DNA from: Leucaena leucocephala
Taxonomy: Eukaryota > Streptophyta > Magnoliopsida > Fabales > Fabaceae
NCBI GenBank assembly: GCA_037074615.1
Contig: CM073563.1
Coordinates: 11,495,501-11,559,500, forward strand
Direction of reading: 5' to 3'
Length of the DNA: 64,000 nucleotides
The translations under genes and the position numbers were made by a program. Positions 26,101 to 35,871 of the stretch are shown piece after piece. How positions within the stretch are numbered: position 1 is the stretch's first letter; each line of letters begins with the position of its first letter. Below the pieces are notes generated by a model. It was not told the DNA's origin and searched no databases. It saw only the letters and a program-made list of their open reading frames with translations.

Positions 26101-29100
26101 ATCAAATGGATGTTAAGAACGCATTCTTAAATGGGGAATTGAAGGAGGAGGTATACATGAAAATGCCCCTAGGATGTCTAGGAAAGAAGGAAGGTCAGGT
26201 ATGCACATTGAAGAAATCACTCTATGATTTAAAGCAATCCCCTCGAGCCTGGTTTGAGAGATTCACTAAAGTACTAAAGGAACAAGGCTATGCACAAGGC
26301 AGAGTGATCACACTCTATTCTTCAGACATTTGAACGGGAACCTTGTGGTATTAGCAGTATATGTGATGACATCATTCTTATAGGTGACAATCCAACGGAG
26401 ATTGATAGAATTAAAGGGATTCTTAACCAGGAATTTCAAGTGAAAGATCTCGGGAAGATGAAATATTTCTTAGATATGGAAGTAGCTAGATCTGCGAAAG
26501 GGATCAGTATCTCGCAAAAAAAAATATATACTGGATCTCCTGGAAGAAACAGTTATGATAGGGTGTAAACCTAGCGATACTCCTATTCGGGCAGACAAAA
26601 TTAGAGATGATGAAGACCTGGGAAAAGAAGTAGATATAGGAAGATACCAACGCATGGTAAGAAAAATGATTTACCTATCACATACCAGGCCAGACATTGC
26701 TTCCACCGTCAGTGTTATGAGTCAACACTCATCGTCCCAGACAACAACATCTAAATGAAGTTTACAGGATACTCAGATATCTGAAAGGTTTACCTGGTAT
26801 AGGTCTGCTATTCAAAAAATCTGATAAGAGAAATGTGGAAATGCTCACAGATGCCGATTGGGCAGGTGATCAAGATGATAGAAGATCAACTTCGGGTTAT
26901 GTTACCTATGTATGGGGGAACTTGGTTACATGGCGCAGTAAAAAGCAGAGTGTGATCGCTAGAAGCAGTGTCAAAACTGAATTTTGAACTATAGCCCTTG
27001 GAATATGTGAAGGTCTTTGGGTAACAAAGGTTCTAGAAGAATTGGGAATGCAAATGGATTTACCACTCAAGTTATACTCGTATAATATAGCAGTAATAAA
27101 TATGTCACACAATCCGGTCCAACATGACAGGACGAAACATGTAGAGATAAACAGATATTTCATAAGAGAAAAGATTGATGCCGGAATAATGGAACTCATA
27201 TACATTCTCTCAAAAGAGTAAACAGCGGATATACTCACCAAAGGGTTGACTTGAGACAAGTTTGACTATCTAATTGGCAAGTTAGACATGATCAATATTT
27301 ATGCTCTAACTTGAGGGGGAGTGTGGGAGATATTACAAATTATGAGAGTTAATTACAATTTATTAGATTTGACTATAGAGGAGTAATTGGGAGAGATTAC
27401 AGGGATTAACCCCTTAAATGTATTTCCATGATTCATTCCCTTTGTTTCCCAGATTATGCGCCATGATTGTGTGCTCATAAGTGTATATATGTATCGGTAG
27501 AATAGAAGAGAATATGCAACATACATAACTACCTTGATTTCATTGGCATTCTGTCAATATTCTTCACTTTCTTCATCACTAATTATAGGATATTTACATA
27601 TCTTATAATATCTCTTATAATATCTTTACACTCCCCCTTAAGTTGGAGTATATATGTCAATCATACCCAACTTGTTACAAAGATATTCAACTCAAACCCC
27701 ATTAAGAGCTTTGGTGAGATCATCTAGTTGATCACTAGATCTGACATGCCTTGTAGAGGTAAAACTTTCCTTGAGTTTTTCTTGAATAAAATAACAGTCA
27801 ATCTCAATATGTTTAGTGCATTCACGGAATATCAAATTAGAAGTTATGTGTAAAGTCGCTTTATTATCACAATACAATTTTGCTGATAATGAGGTTTTAA
27901 GGCCAACCTCCTTAAGTAACTGATATATCCAGACTATCTCATATACAGATTGTACCATGGCTTTGTATTCCACTTCTGCACTTGATCGTGACACTACATT
28001 CTGTTTCTTGCTTCTCCAAGATATGAAATTTTCTCCTACAAAAACACAGTATCCTATAGTAGACTGTCTTGTAGCTTTTGATCCACCATGATCGGCATCA
28101 CAAAAACACAATATCTATGTGAACATGATTCTTATACAATCCCCGACCTGAATATCCCTTCAATTAATGTAACACATGTTTTAAAGCTTCCCACTGTCGA
28201 ACAGTTGGTGATACCATAAATTGATTAAGGATACTCATTGGATAAGTGATATCAAGATGGTTCATTGTAAGATAATTCAATTTGCCAATCAGTCTTGTGT
28301 ACTTCTCTAGGTTCTCAAACGGCTTGCTTTTAGCAACTTCAACGGGATTTTCATACGTTATATTACTATCTGCATCAAGTAGAGATTTATAAACCATAGG
28401 AAGCTAGTTGGGAGAAGCTCCTAGTTTTTTAGTTTCTTTTAGCAGATCGATAACATTTTCTGAGTTAATAAGATGCCCTTCATGCTCCTCATGACTTCAA
28501 TCCCTAGGAAATACTTTAATGAACCCAGATCTTTCATCTGAAAGTAGGTAGGAGTTAAGGAATGACTTGAGTGATGAAATCCCTAAGTACCACTCCCTAT
28601 GATCACAATATTGTCGATATAGACAATTAGTAGACTCATGCCAACACTTGTTGTCTGATAGAACACAGTATGATCACACCCTGGCATAGGCCAAAGTCTT
28701 TTACAATAGTACTAAATCTGTCAAACCATGACTGAGGACTTTGCTTCAAACCGTATAGAGATCTCTTAAGGTGACACATTTTACCATATTTCCCTTGAGC
28801 ATCAAAATCTGGTGGTTGCTCCATGTACATTTCTTCAAGAAGATCACCATTTAAGGTACTTTTTATATCTAATTAGAGATTCTAACCATAGCGGCCTTAG
28901 AGATGAAAAGATGGATAGAGGAGAGTTTGGCTACAAGGGAAAAAGTTTCAGAGTAGTCAACGTCATACTGCTAAGTATAGCTTTTAGCAACAAGGCAAGC
29001 CTTAAGGCGTTCGAGTGTGCCATTAGCTTTATTTTTAGGGGTCAACTCCCATTTATACCTAATGACTTTCTTTCTTATAAGTAAATCTACTAAGGTCTAC

Positions 29101-32100
29101 GTGCCAGTATATTTAAGAGCCGTCATCTCCTCCTCTATAGTAGAAAGCCAATTCGGGTGGGACAAGGCCTTAGGAAGGGACTGTGAGGTACTGAAATAGT
29201 ATCTAAAGAGGCAACGAATGCACGAGAAGTAGTAGAGAGGTGGTTATATGAAACAAAATAAGAGATAGGATAGGCACAAGTATATTTACCTTTGCAAAGG
29301 GCAATGGGCAAATCAGGGGAGGGATCGGGATATGGAACAGGAGGTGTCTTAGAGTCAAAAATCAAGTCAGGCTCATGGTGAGTAATGCTCACTGTAGGAT
29401 CTGATGGCAAAGCAGACAATGTCGGAGCCGAATCTGGCACAATAGTAGGATTGATTTCCTTTAAACGTCTAGTATAAACCTGAGACAAAGGTACCAGGTG
29501 TTGTACGGGAGCTGGGGCCGATGATGGTGAGGGAATGATATAATATACCAGAACAGTGTCCTCCTCCACAGGTGGAGCAGGAGGAGCGGAAGTGGTAAAG
29601 GCAAAATATGCAACAGATTCCTGAACAATAACATCTGCTAAAACTAGATAACGATTAAGAGGAGAGAAACACTGATAACTATTTTGAACGCGAGAGTAGC
29701 CAAGAAAGAAGACACATTTGAGAGACTTAGGATCTAATTTAGAGACAGTATGACGCACATCTCAAACAAAATACAATAAAAATTTTTAGGATCAATGGAA
29801 AACAAAGACTTGGAAGGAAAGAGAGTAGTGTAGGGAATGTGACCATCAAGAACAGAGGAGGGCATGCGATTAATGAGAAAGCAAGTGTTGGAGACTGCAT
29901 CTGCCTAAAAGGGTTTTGGACCTTTCATTTGAAATAAAAGTGTACGGGCTACTTCTAATAAGTGGCAATTTTTTTTTTCGACAACACCATTCTAAGCTAG
30001 TGTATCCACACAAGAAGATTGGAGTAGAATTCTGTTTTGAAGCATGAAAGAGCGAAATGATTCAAATAAAAATTCTTTAGTGTATCACTGTGTAAAGTAT
30101 GAAATTGATTTTTAATTTCGGCAGTAAAGGCACACAAATGAGAGAACAACTCAGAACGCATTTTCATAAATATAACCAAGTAGGGAGGGAATAATTATCA
30201 ACAAATGTGATGAAGTACTTGAAACCCAGGTTTGGACTTAACTGGACATGGACCTCAAGCATCAGAATGTACAACTCAACTGGACATGGCCCAAATATTA
30301 GAATGCACTAATTCAAAAGGAGACGAGTTTATTGACTCGATATACTAAAGGAAGACAACGATGTTTAGCAAAGTGACATGACTCAATCTAATGATGACAA
30401 ATACTAAAACTGAGGATAAACGTTTTTTAAAGATGATAAAAATAAATGACCCAAATAACAATGAGTTTCAAAAGTAGTGATGTCACTGATACAAGCCACT
30501 GCACTAGACTCCTGATCATTAAGGAAGTAATAACTGCCAGTCGTAACATCTACAAGTAATGTTCTCTGTCAAGAGATCCTAAATTAAGTAGTGATGAAAA
30601 TAAAATGAAACACGACAATTGAGATCACAGGTGAATTTGCTTGGAGAAAGAAGATTAAATGTAAGGTCAGGTACATGTATCACTTAAGGTAACTGAATGG
30701 AAGGAGTAAGACTTACTATGTCAGACCCAATGACACGAGAATAATAACTATTAGCAATGGTAATACTTGAAGGATTGGCATATGAGTCATAAGTTGAGAA
30801 AATATGATGGTTACCTATCATGTGGTTAGTGGCACTCGAATTTATGATCCATTTAGAGTAAGAAGGGACAAGACATCAATATTACTTCTCTCCACAAGAC
30901 CACTAGCAGACAGGGTGGCATGCTTCTATAAATCAATGTACTTAATGAATTAGGCCTACTTTGAAGCAGAAATTATGACTACGTCATCATGCCAATAAGA
31001 TGAACCACAATTATGCTCTATTAAGTATCTTTTAAAAGAGATTTATTGGCCCAGAGACAATACTCAAGTAAAAAATACTGAATAGGATGTCACACTGGCG
31101 ACAGATGACCAATAAATATTTAAACTAAGATAAACATATTAAGGAGAATAGCAGCCATACCAAAGACTTGAATTCCAACAGCCACACCCGAGGCTTCATA
31201 ATAGAGAATACCACGCATATCTTTACCTGAAACAAAAAATAACAAACCAGCAAAGATAGTACCAATTGGGATAAAGCAGCAACCAAATATTTCACCAGGG
31301 ACCAATAAGCTAAGATGTACCAAGTCAGAAATAAAGAACTTGTCTAACAGGAACAAAGGGGCTCTAAACAAATGAAACAAAGAGGCCCCATTACGAGAAA
31401 GTCAAAACCTGGTCACTAAACTCCAGGGGTATGCCAAGGAGGGTGAGTCGATCCTAAAGAAATGAGCGGCGTCAGAAAAGGTTACCGGAGAAGGGTCCAC
31501 GCTTTGGCATGTGAAACAGACGGCAAGACTAGAAGTGGTGTGTGACACGCTCTACTCAGACGGCGACAAAACTTTTAGGGAGACGCCAATCGGAGCCTTA
31601 CAATCCTCCTTGCCTGGCGCTTGTCCTACTTTGTTGTTCGGAACCAATAGCCACACCAGGGGCAGCAAGAGAATGAATGTTGTCAAAGCTATCTCACGGG
31701 AACAACGAGACTGTGAAGGCAACAAACCAGAAAGAACCCAACTCGAAAACCATCGAATGAGAGGACTGGAAAGGGCACGTCGTTGATGCAAAGAGGATGG
31801 ATGAAGACACAGAGGACGCAGAGGACCAACGGAAACATATAGGACTAACAGTGGTGACTGTGAACCCAGACACTCATGGAGGACCGTCCAAAACATAGAG
31901 GACCAACAGTGGTGCTGTGAACCCAAACATGCACAGAGGACTGATGGTGGTGCGAAATTAGTGAACCAAAATGCCAGGGAGAAGAAAATATTAGAAATAA
32001 TGATTTCTAATTAACTTGCTCTGGTACCATAATATTTCAGAAAGAAAATATGATGAAAAATACTTGTACTTTATTGATATTCTGAATGGGTATATATACA

Positions 32101-34395
32101 AAATAGATAATTCTAAATGTTAGTAAAATAATATCATATCTAATCCTACATACTAATTACAGGATATTTACATATCTTATATTATCTCTAGATAACTTAA
32201 TCTCTCTTGCAAAACCCTTCCACGTTTTATATAGTAATGTAAACGTCTGGAGCCTGTTAAAATAAGGTTTCCCCAATCCGTTCTTTTGTTTCGGATCCTT
32301 TTTTTCTTTTGGGGTCAAAACTTTCGTTTCAGACCTTGAATCAGGTTTTCCTTTGCAGATTAGGAATATATTGTAAGGGTGAAGGGGGGATTTTCTTAAA
32401 AGTATGACCAAGACTATGATAGAGTGTAACGTCATAACAACAAGGATGATGATAAGAACAAAATTAGTGGTGTTTTATGTGTCCAGGAATAAGTTTAATG
32501 TGCTCAAATATTTTATGATATGTATTCCCAAGATATATCCAAAAACAGTATTACTTTTGTTGTTGTTGTTAATACGAGGGTGTTATACAAAGCATTCTAT
32601 TTCTTCTGACAAAATTAGCATAAGAAAGTATAGAAGCCTTTGCAATCATACAGCTTCGGCTTAGTCTAATTACTGTGCTAATGTCAATGTTTTGAATATT
32701 GTTTGCAGAGGGATGGCCTATCTTCACAATGAACCAGATGTTATAATTCATCGAGACCTAAAGCCAAGGCAAGTTGATTATCTGTATCCTATCTAGGAAA
32801 ATATGTATTTGAATATAGGTGACAACATAATACACACACAACCAAATCTCAAAGTATTTTGCTCTTCTCAGCTCTCCCAGAATGACAAAACTTTGTTATC
32901 AAGAAGATAAGAATATATGTCTGGAATTTATAAAATCTTTATATTTCATCTTGAAACCATTTCCTAAAATTTCAGGAATGTTCTTTTAGTCAATTCTAAC
33001 GCAGACCATTTGAAAGTTGGAGATTTTGGACTGAGTAAGCTTATCAAGGTCAAGAATTCTCATGATGTTTACAAGATGACTGGTGAAACTGGGAGCTGTG
33101 AGTATTTTTGAAAGTTGAGTAAAATAAATAGTATGACCTTCGGTCCTTAATATAAGAGTTATATAGTTAATTTGGGTAGGTTAATTAGTTATGTTAGTTA
33201 TTTGTAACAAATATAGTATTATTTTCCTAAAATGTTATCTTTCATCAAAATTACCTTGGATGGAAATCCCTTAATATGGGTAATCAATAAGGATACTTTG
33301 AGGAAAAGATTATAAATTTGTGGAATAAAATGGATTAAGGTTTTATATTTAGGGTCAAATCTAACCCTTTAATTAATTTTTATATTAAGGACCGAAGGGA
33401 GTAGTAATCTGTATTCAGAATTAATTCTGATTTTCTTCTGCTTGGGGTAATAACAGACCGCTATATGGCTCCAGAAGTTTTCAAACACCGGCGGTACGAT
33501 AAAAAGGTTGATGTGTTCTCCTTTGCTATGATTCTGTATGAGGTAAAATTTCTTTCTTACGAGATAGATGTTTAAAGTGATATAACTTGAAGCTACTTCT
33601 AATTCATTGACTTTAACCTGGAGTAGATGCTTGAAGGGGAACCACCCCTTGCAAGTTATGAACCTTATGACGCAGCCAAACATGTGGCAGATGGACACAG
33701 GCCAACTATTCGGGCAAAGGGTTTTACCCCTGAACTGCGAGAGTGAGTCATTTCTCTATAAAGAATTTTCCATTTTTTTGCAACGTTCATCATGTCTATA
33801 TAATCATTATATTTAACACTTTATTTATTTCTTTATTATTTAAAAACAAGGGCATAAGGATCATTCTTTAACTTTAAAATCACTTTTTTCATCTTTGATT
33901 TCATCCATTTTCATTCTGCACACAGAAGGGCAAGAGAAACCCATGTTTGCTGGTTTAAACGTGCATGGAAATGTGAATTTATTTTCCCTCCTGACTAAAA
34001 TAGTATTAATGCGAGAAGTCCACCAACTTAACTGACTCATTTATCTGTACTTGCCAAAGTGCTTTGTATAAAGAGCATCATTACAAAAAATCTCGTTTTC
34101 ATGCTGTTTTTACTTTTAGTCTGATTCCTTGTAGTCTGCTTTGGACAAAGTGTTGTTTTTTTTAAAACCAATACTGTATCATATCTATAAAACCATTCAT
34201 GACTTTCAACTCAAATGAAAGCATTGGCGTGAGATTTGCTAATAGATTCCTACTTGCTTTTACTTTAGATTAACCGTGGAGTGTTGGAGTGCTGATATGA
34301 ATCAAAGACCTTCGTTCTTGGAGATCCTCAAACGGCTTGAGAAGATCAAGGAAAATTTACCTGCGGATCATCACTGGCATTTGTTCTCTTCCTAA
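17159..34395 (+). CDS. VIK: Ankyrin-repeat protein kinase, VIK / plant ILK type (Raf-like MAPKKK group C)
   Basis: Eleven exons: 17159-17464, 17567-17641, 19455-19571, 20573-20667, 20943-21063, 21157-21236, 32709-32768, 32976-33097, 33457-33542, 33627-33742 and 34269-34395. All phases close to give 434 aa. The N-terminus is Ser/Asp/Lys-rich. Ankyrin repeats span about residues 30-127, with TPLHVASLHGW and GADVNAQD. The kinase has GKGSFG at 165-170, catalytic Lys185 in VAVKR, HRDLKP with Asp281, DFG at 301-303 and APE at 330-332, so it should be active. The C-terminus is DHHWHLFSS. Order and length match Arabidopsis VH1-interacting kinase (438 aa as I recall), a cytosolic Ser/Thr kinase linked to leaf-vein and hormone signalling and to sugar transport. 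Intron 6 (11472 bp) contains nested retrotransposons. Intron 7 uses a GC donor. The ATG at 17159 is chosen because it opens the family N-terminus; an in-frame ATG upstream at 17060 has leader-like sequence. Confidence 0.93.
17705..18256. repeat. 276-bp tandem duplication in VIK intron 2
   Basis: Two adjacent units, 17705-17980 and 17981-18256, are nearly identical. I saw only two differences: TTAATG versus TCAATG near the start, and TACCTATT versus TACATATT near the end. Each unit begins CTTTTGCTTTGCTTG and ends TTCTCAACTT. The near-identity indicates a recent duplication or gene conversion. Confidence 0.93.
18344..18715. repeat. 191/181-bp tandem duplication in VIK intron 2
   Basis: Unit 1 is 18344-18534 and unit 2 is 18535-18715. 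They are the same apart from a 10-bp deletion in unit 2 (CCTG-TGCCCCCTCT-CCACGTGG becomes CCTGCCACGTGG). Both start GGGACTTTATTTGAGTAG and end with ACCTTGGGAA. Each contains a CACGTGG (G-box-like) sequence. It lies 87 bp downstream of the 276-bp duplication. Confidence 0.93.
19690..20170. repeat. Diverged tandem duplication, about 240 bp per unit, in VIK intron 3
   Basis: The unit at about 19690-19935 and the unit at about 19936-20170 share CTTAACATATATTATT, GGTTGTCTTTCTATTGATTT and AAAGAAACAGAGCCATT in the same order and spacing, with many substitutions and small indels. It is clearly older than the two duplications in intron 2. Confidence 0.8.
20212..20305. repeat. GA-rich microsatellite in VIK intron 3
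   Basis: Eight GA units open the tract, followed by impure GAGAGAAAG, GAGGAAG and GACAGAG runs. Confidence 0.85.
21237..22587. other. Proximal part of VIK intron 6
   Basis: This is intron sequence before the nested retrotransposons. At about 22290-22440 there is an LTR-like promoter context (CTCTATATAAAGCCCTC, then TAAATAAAGCATG), possibly a decayed solo LTR; no duplication was found. Otherwise nothing is recognisable. Confidence 0.45.
22588..22715 (-). repeat. 3' LTR of copia B, first part
   Basis: It matches the 5' LTR (32030-32192) in blocks such as TGAAAAATACTTG, CTTTATTGATATT and ATATCTAATCCTA. The LTR resumes at 27584-27630 after copia A. The two halves join cleanly once copia A and one copy of CTAAT are removed. 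Confidence 0.88.
22716..22969 (+). repeat. 5' LTR of copia A
   Basis: It begins TGTGGGAGATATTACAAA and ends CACTTCATCA, 254 bp. The start codon of gag (ATG at 22969) overlaps the last base of the LTR and the primer site. Confidence 0.93.
22969..27313 (+). pseudogene. Copia A gag-pol, broken by stops and frameshifts
   Basis: The ATG at 22969 opens gag, which stops at TAG 23089-23091, then continues readably to a zinc-knuckle-like region near 23735-23800 (CEHCKK then a stop). The protease motif DSGASDHMT lies near 24130. The pre-integrase region has LALWHKRLGHLNFKY near 24510, and the integrase runs to about 25250. RT starts near 25900 (VGCKWVFTPKYF), then DVKNAFLNGELKEEVYM at 26109. The catalytic YVDD box near 26360 is interrupted by a single-base loss that shifts the frame. 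RNase H follows from about 26845 (TDADWAGDQDDRRSTSGY) to about 27250. No complete protein can be made. Confidence 0.9.
27322..27578 (+). repeat. 3' LTR of copia A
   Basis: 257 bp, beginning TGTGGGAGATATTACAAA and ending TTTCTTCATCA. It is followed by the target duplication CTAAT. Confidence 0.93.
27584..27630 (-). repeat. 3' LTR of copia B, second part
   Basis: It continues the LTR interrupted at 22715. On the minus strand it starts TGTAAAGATATTATAAGAG, directly after the polypurine tract. It carries a 12-bp internal duplication relative to the 5' LTR copy. Confidence 0.85.
27692..30880 (-). pseudogene. Copia B pol, broken
   Basis: Read on the minus strand: a protease-like motif at about 30830-30870 reads WIINSSATNHM, where DSGATNHM is expected, so the catalytic Asp is replaced. 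Decayed integrase pieces follow to 29760. 29135-29758 holds the integrase C-terminal region (SKLDPKSLKCVFFLGYSR). 28636-28830 holds RT (LKRSLYGLKQSPQSWFDRF). 28164-28397 continues RT. 27692-28111 holds RNase H (CDADHGGSKATRQSTIGYC and SWRSKKQNVVSRSSAEVEY). Stops and frame breaks lie between all blocks. Confidence 0.87.
30881..32029 (-). other. Leader/gag position of copia B, no gag recognised
   Basis: Gag should lie between the primer site (32018-32029) and the protease, but I cannot recognise a copia gag or zinc knuckle here. The region near 31830-31930 contains a degenerate direct repeat of GGACCAACAGTGGTG...CTGTGAACCCA. ORFs on both strands look like chance. The element may have lost or replaced gag. 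Confidence 0.4.
32030..32192 (-). repeat. 5' LTR of copia B
   Basis: 163 bp. It aligns with the split 3' LTR and is followed by the target duplication TAACT at 32193-32197. Confidence 0.87.
32769..32975 (+). other. GC-AG intron (VIK intron 7)
   Basis: Exon 7 ends ...CCAAG and the intron begins GCAAGT. Apart from the C at +2, the donor matches the consensus AG|GTAAGT. The acceptor is ATTTCAG at 32969-32975. Only this junction restores the conserved HRDLKPRNVLL across the kinase catalytic loop. Confidence 0.88.
33134..33401. mobile_element. Stowaway-like MITE in VIK intron 8
   Basis: 268 bp flanked by TA dinucleotides (33132-33133 and 33402-33403). The left end TGACCTTCGGTCCTTAATAT and the inverse of the right end, CTCCCTTCGGTCCTTAATAT, form terminal inverted repeats. 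CTCCCTC-type ends and TA duplication are the mark of Tc1/mariner-derived Stowaway MITEs. Confidence 0.8.
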
Positions 34396-35140
34396 ATGTC
34401 TATGACCATTGACATGTTCAGAAATGCACATACAGGGGATTTATTAGTCATTAGTCATTGCTACTCTCTATACAGTAATGCCAGGAAAGGCGGTGCGTAG
34501 TTTTCAATTGTTTAAATTCTGGTGAGCAAAACAGGTATTGTTTGCGGGTTCTCTCCAGTGTATATTTTACAACTTTTTTATGTCAAACCGAGAAATTCAT
34601 TTTAAGTTTAGAACTGACTGAGGAAATTTGATAATATACGGTGCCTTTTGTTTGAAGGATGATATCCTCTATTCGTGGATTCTGTTTATACCACTCAGGG
34701 TTGTTTGTTTTTTTTCCCTGATTTAAAATGATTTCATGTTGTTTGTTGTCTGGAATAAGGGAAAATCAATATAAGGTTCTAAGGAAGGATAATAATTATC
34801 AAAAGAAGTCTCTCAATCATTTAGTAGCATGGACAAGGAATTTATTGTTATATGCCGCTTATTTGTTGTGTAGGATTATTTAATGATTATATTTTTTAAG
34901 GACCTTATATAGTGATTTTCCCCTAAAAAAAATTAAAAATGGAAAAAATTTATTTGGACATTTAAGTTTATAAATGTATTCAATTTTTCATGTTATGTTT
35001 AATCCAAATTGATTCTTTAAATTCTAATTTGTGCCTATGTATTAGACCTGGCTAGTTCTACATAAGCTTTCTAAAGGGGGGAAAGCAGAAAGAGAAGAAA
35101 AAGAAACTGAGGCAAAAAAAAATTGTAGGATTTTCCTTCT
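34396..35140 (+). other. VIK 3' untranslated region and downstream
   Basis: No gene is seen. The first few hundred bases are probably the 3' UTR; I could not choose a polyadenylation site with confidence. Confidence 0.45.
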
Positions 35141-35148
35141 GACACAGT

Positions 35149-35863
35149 TAGGGGTGTTCATAATACCCGTCGCCCGGTTTGCCTGCTCGAGCCTGTAAAA
35201 AAATCGCCCGGCCCGGCCCTAAAAAAGTTGCCCAAAATGTATTTGGGCAGGGCAAGGCCAGGCTGGGCCAAGTGCCAGGCCGGGCCGGGCACCGTTGCCC
35301 TGCCCATTTGGCCCGGCCCTATATATATATATATTTATTTATTATTTTTTTTAATTTTTTTTAACTTATTTTATTTGTAATTTTATACTTTTCATTTTAC
35401 CTGACAATTCTCTTTGTTCATTTTTAAAATATTAAATATAACTTTTATATTTATATAAATACCAAAGTTATTCCTCTGCTTTACTTGCTAAATATTCGAT
35501 TTTTTTAGTTGCAATAACGCTACAAATATCCGATTTGTACATATTTCAATATTTCTTTTTTATTTATACAATAGACTTTGAGACTTCAATTACTATCTTT
35601 TTATTACCTTATTCTTAGTGAATTATATATATTATTTAACTTTTAAAAATATAAATATAATATTATTTTATAAGTTTATGATGGCGGATTTTTTTCTCAC
35701 AATATGAGCAGAACATCACAGTTTGGGTATGCCCAGCTTGCTCATGCCCAGCCCGAAATAGTTAGGGCTTTTACCGGACCGGTTATCGGGCTACAAAATA
35801 TAGCCCATATTTTTTTTAGACAAGGCACTGGATAGAGGGTTGTTCTGCCCATGCACACCCCTA
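35149..35863. mobile_element. Non-autonomous hAT-type element, 715 bp
   Basis: Terminal inverted repeats are TAGGGGTGTTCAT (left) and TAGGGGTGTGCAT (inverse of right). The flanking 8-mers are GACACAGT (35141-35148) and TACACAGT (35864-35871), identical at 7 of 8. The subterminal zones are strikingly GC-rich, with repeated GCCCGGCCC and GGGCCGGGC at 35190-35325 and again, weaker, at 35735-35815. The middle is AT-rich. CAGGGGTG/TAGGGGTG ends, GGGCCGGGC-like repeats and 8-bp duplications are typical of plant hAT elements. There is no transposase ORF. Confidence 0.82.
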
Positions 35864-35871
35864 TACACAGT

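Larger units (their letters stand above)
22716..27578 (+). mobile_element. Ty1/copia retrotransposon A, plus strand, inserted in copia B
   Basis: A full-length 4863-bp element lies between perfect 5-bp duplications CTAAT at 22711-22715 and 27579-27583. The 5' LTR is 22716-22969 and the 3' LTR 27322-27578. The primer site TGGTATCAGAGCC follows the 5' LTR directly (22970), the usual initiator-Met tRNA complement. The polypurine tract TTGAGGGGGAG precedes the 3' LTR (27311-27321). By eye the LTRs differ at about ten positions plus small indels, roughly 96% identity, so the insertion is fairly young. Gag-pol is nevertheless broken throughout. Confidence 0.95.
22588..32192 (-). mobile_element. Ty1/copia retrotransposon B, minus strand, split by a later insertion
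   Basis: The element is flanked by the 5-bp duplication TAACT at 22583-22587 and 32193-32197. Its 3' LTR is 22588-22715 plus 27584-27630, interrupted by copia A. Its 5' LTR is 32030-32192. The polypurine tract, read on the minus strand, is CCAACTTAAGGGGGAG (27631-27646). The primer site TGGTACCAGAGC is the complement of 32018-32029. Without the insert the element is about 4.74 kb. Domain order on the minus strand (protease-like, integrase, RT, RNase H) is that of copia. Every domain is broken. Confidence 0.9.

Noticed and set aside
31120..31380. Hydrophobic 86-codon minus-strand ORF
   Set aside because: It resembles a membrane protein only by composition; it lies within copia B and has no start context or family match I can recognise.
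31511..31926. Overlapping ORFs of 91 and 124 codons on opposite strands
   Set aside because: They lie in the leader/gag region of copia B, have no domain-like sequence and overlap each other. Best read as chance frames in a GC-richer stretch.
35179..35364. ORF with Ala/Arg/Gly-rich product
   Set aside because: It is a translation of the GC-rich subterminal array of the hAT element, not a protein gene.
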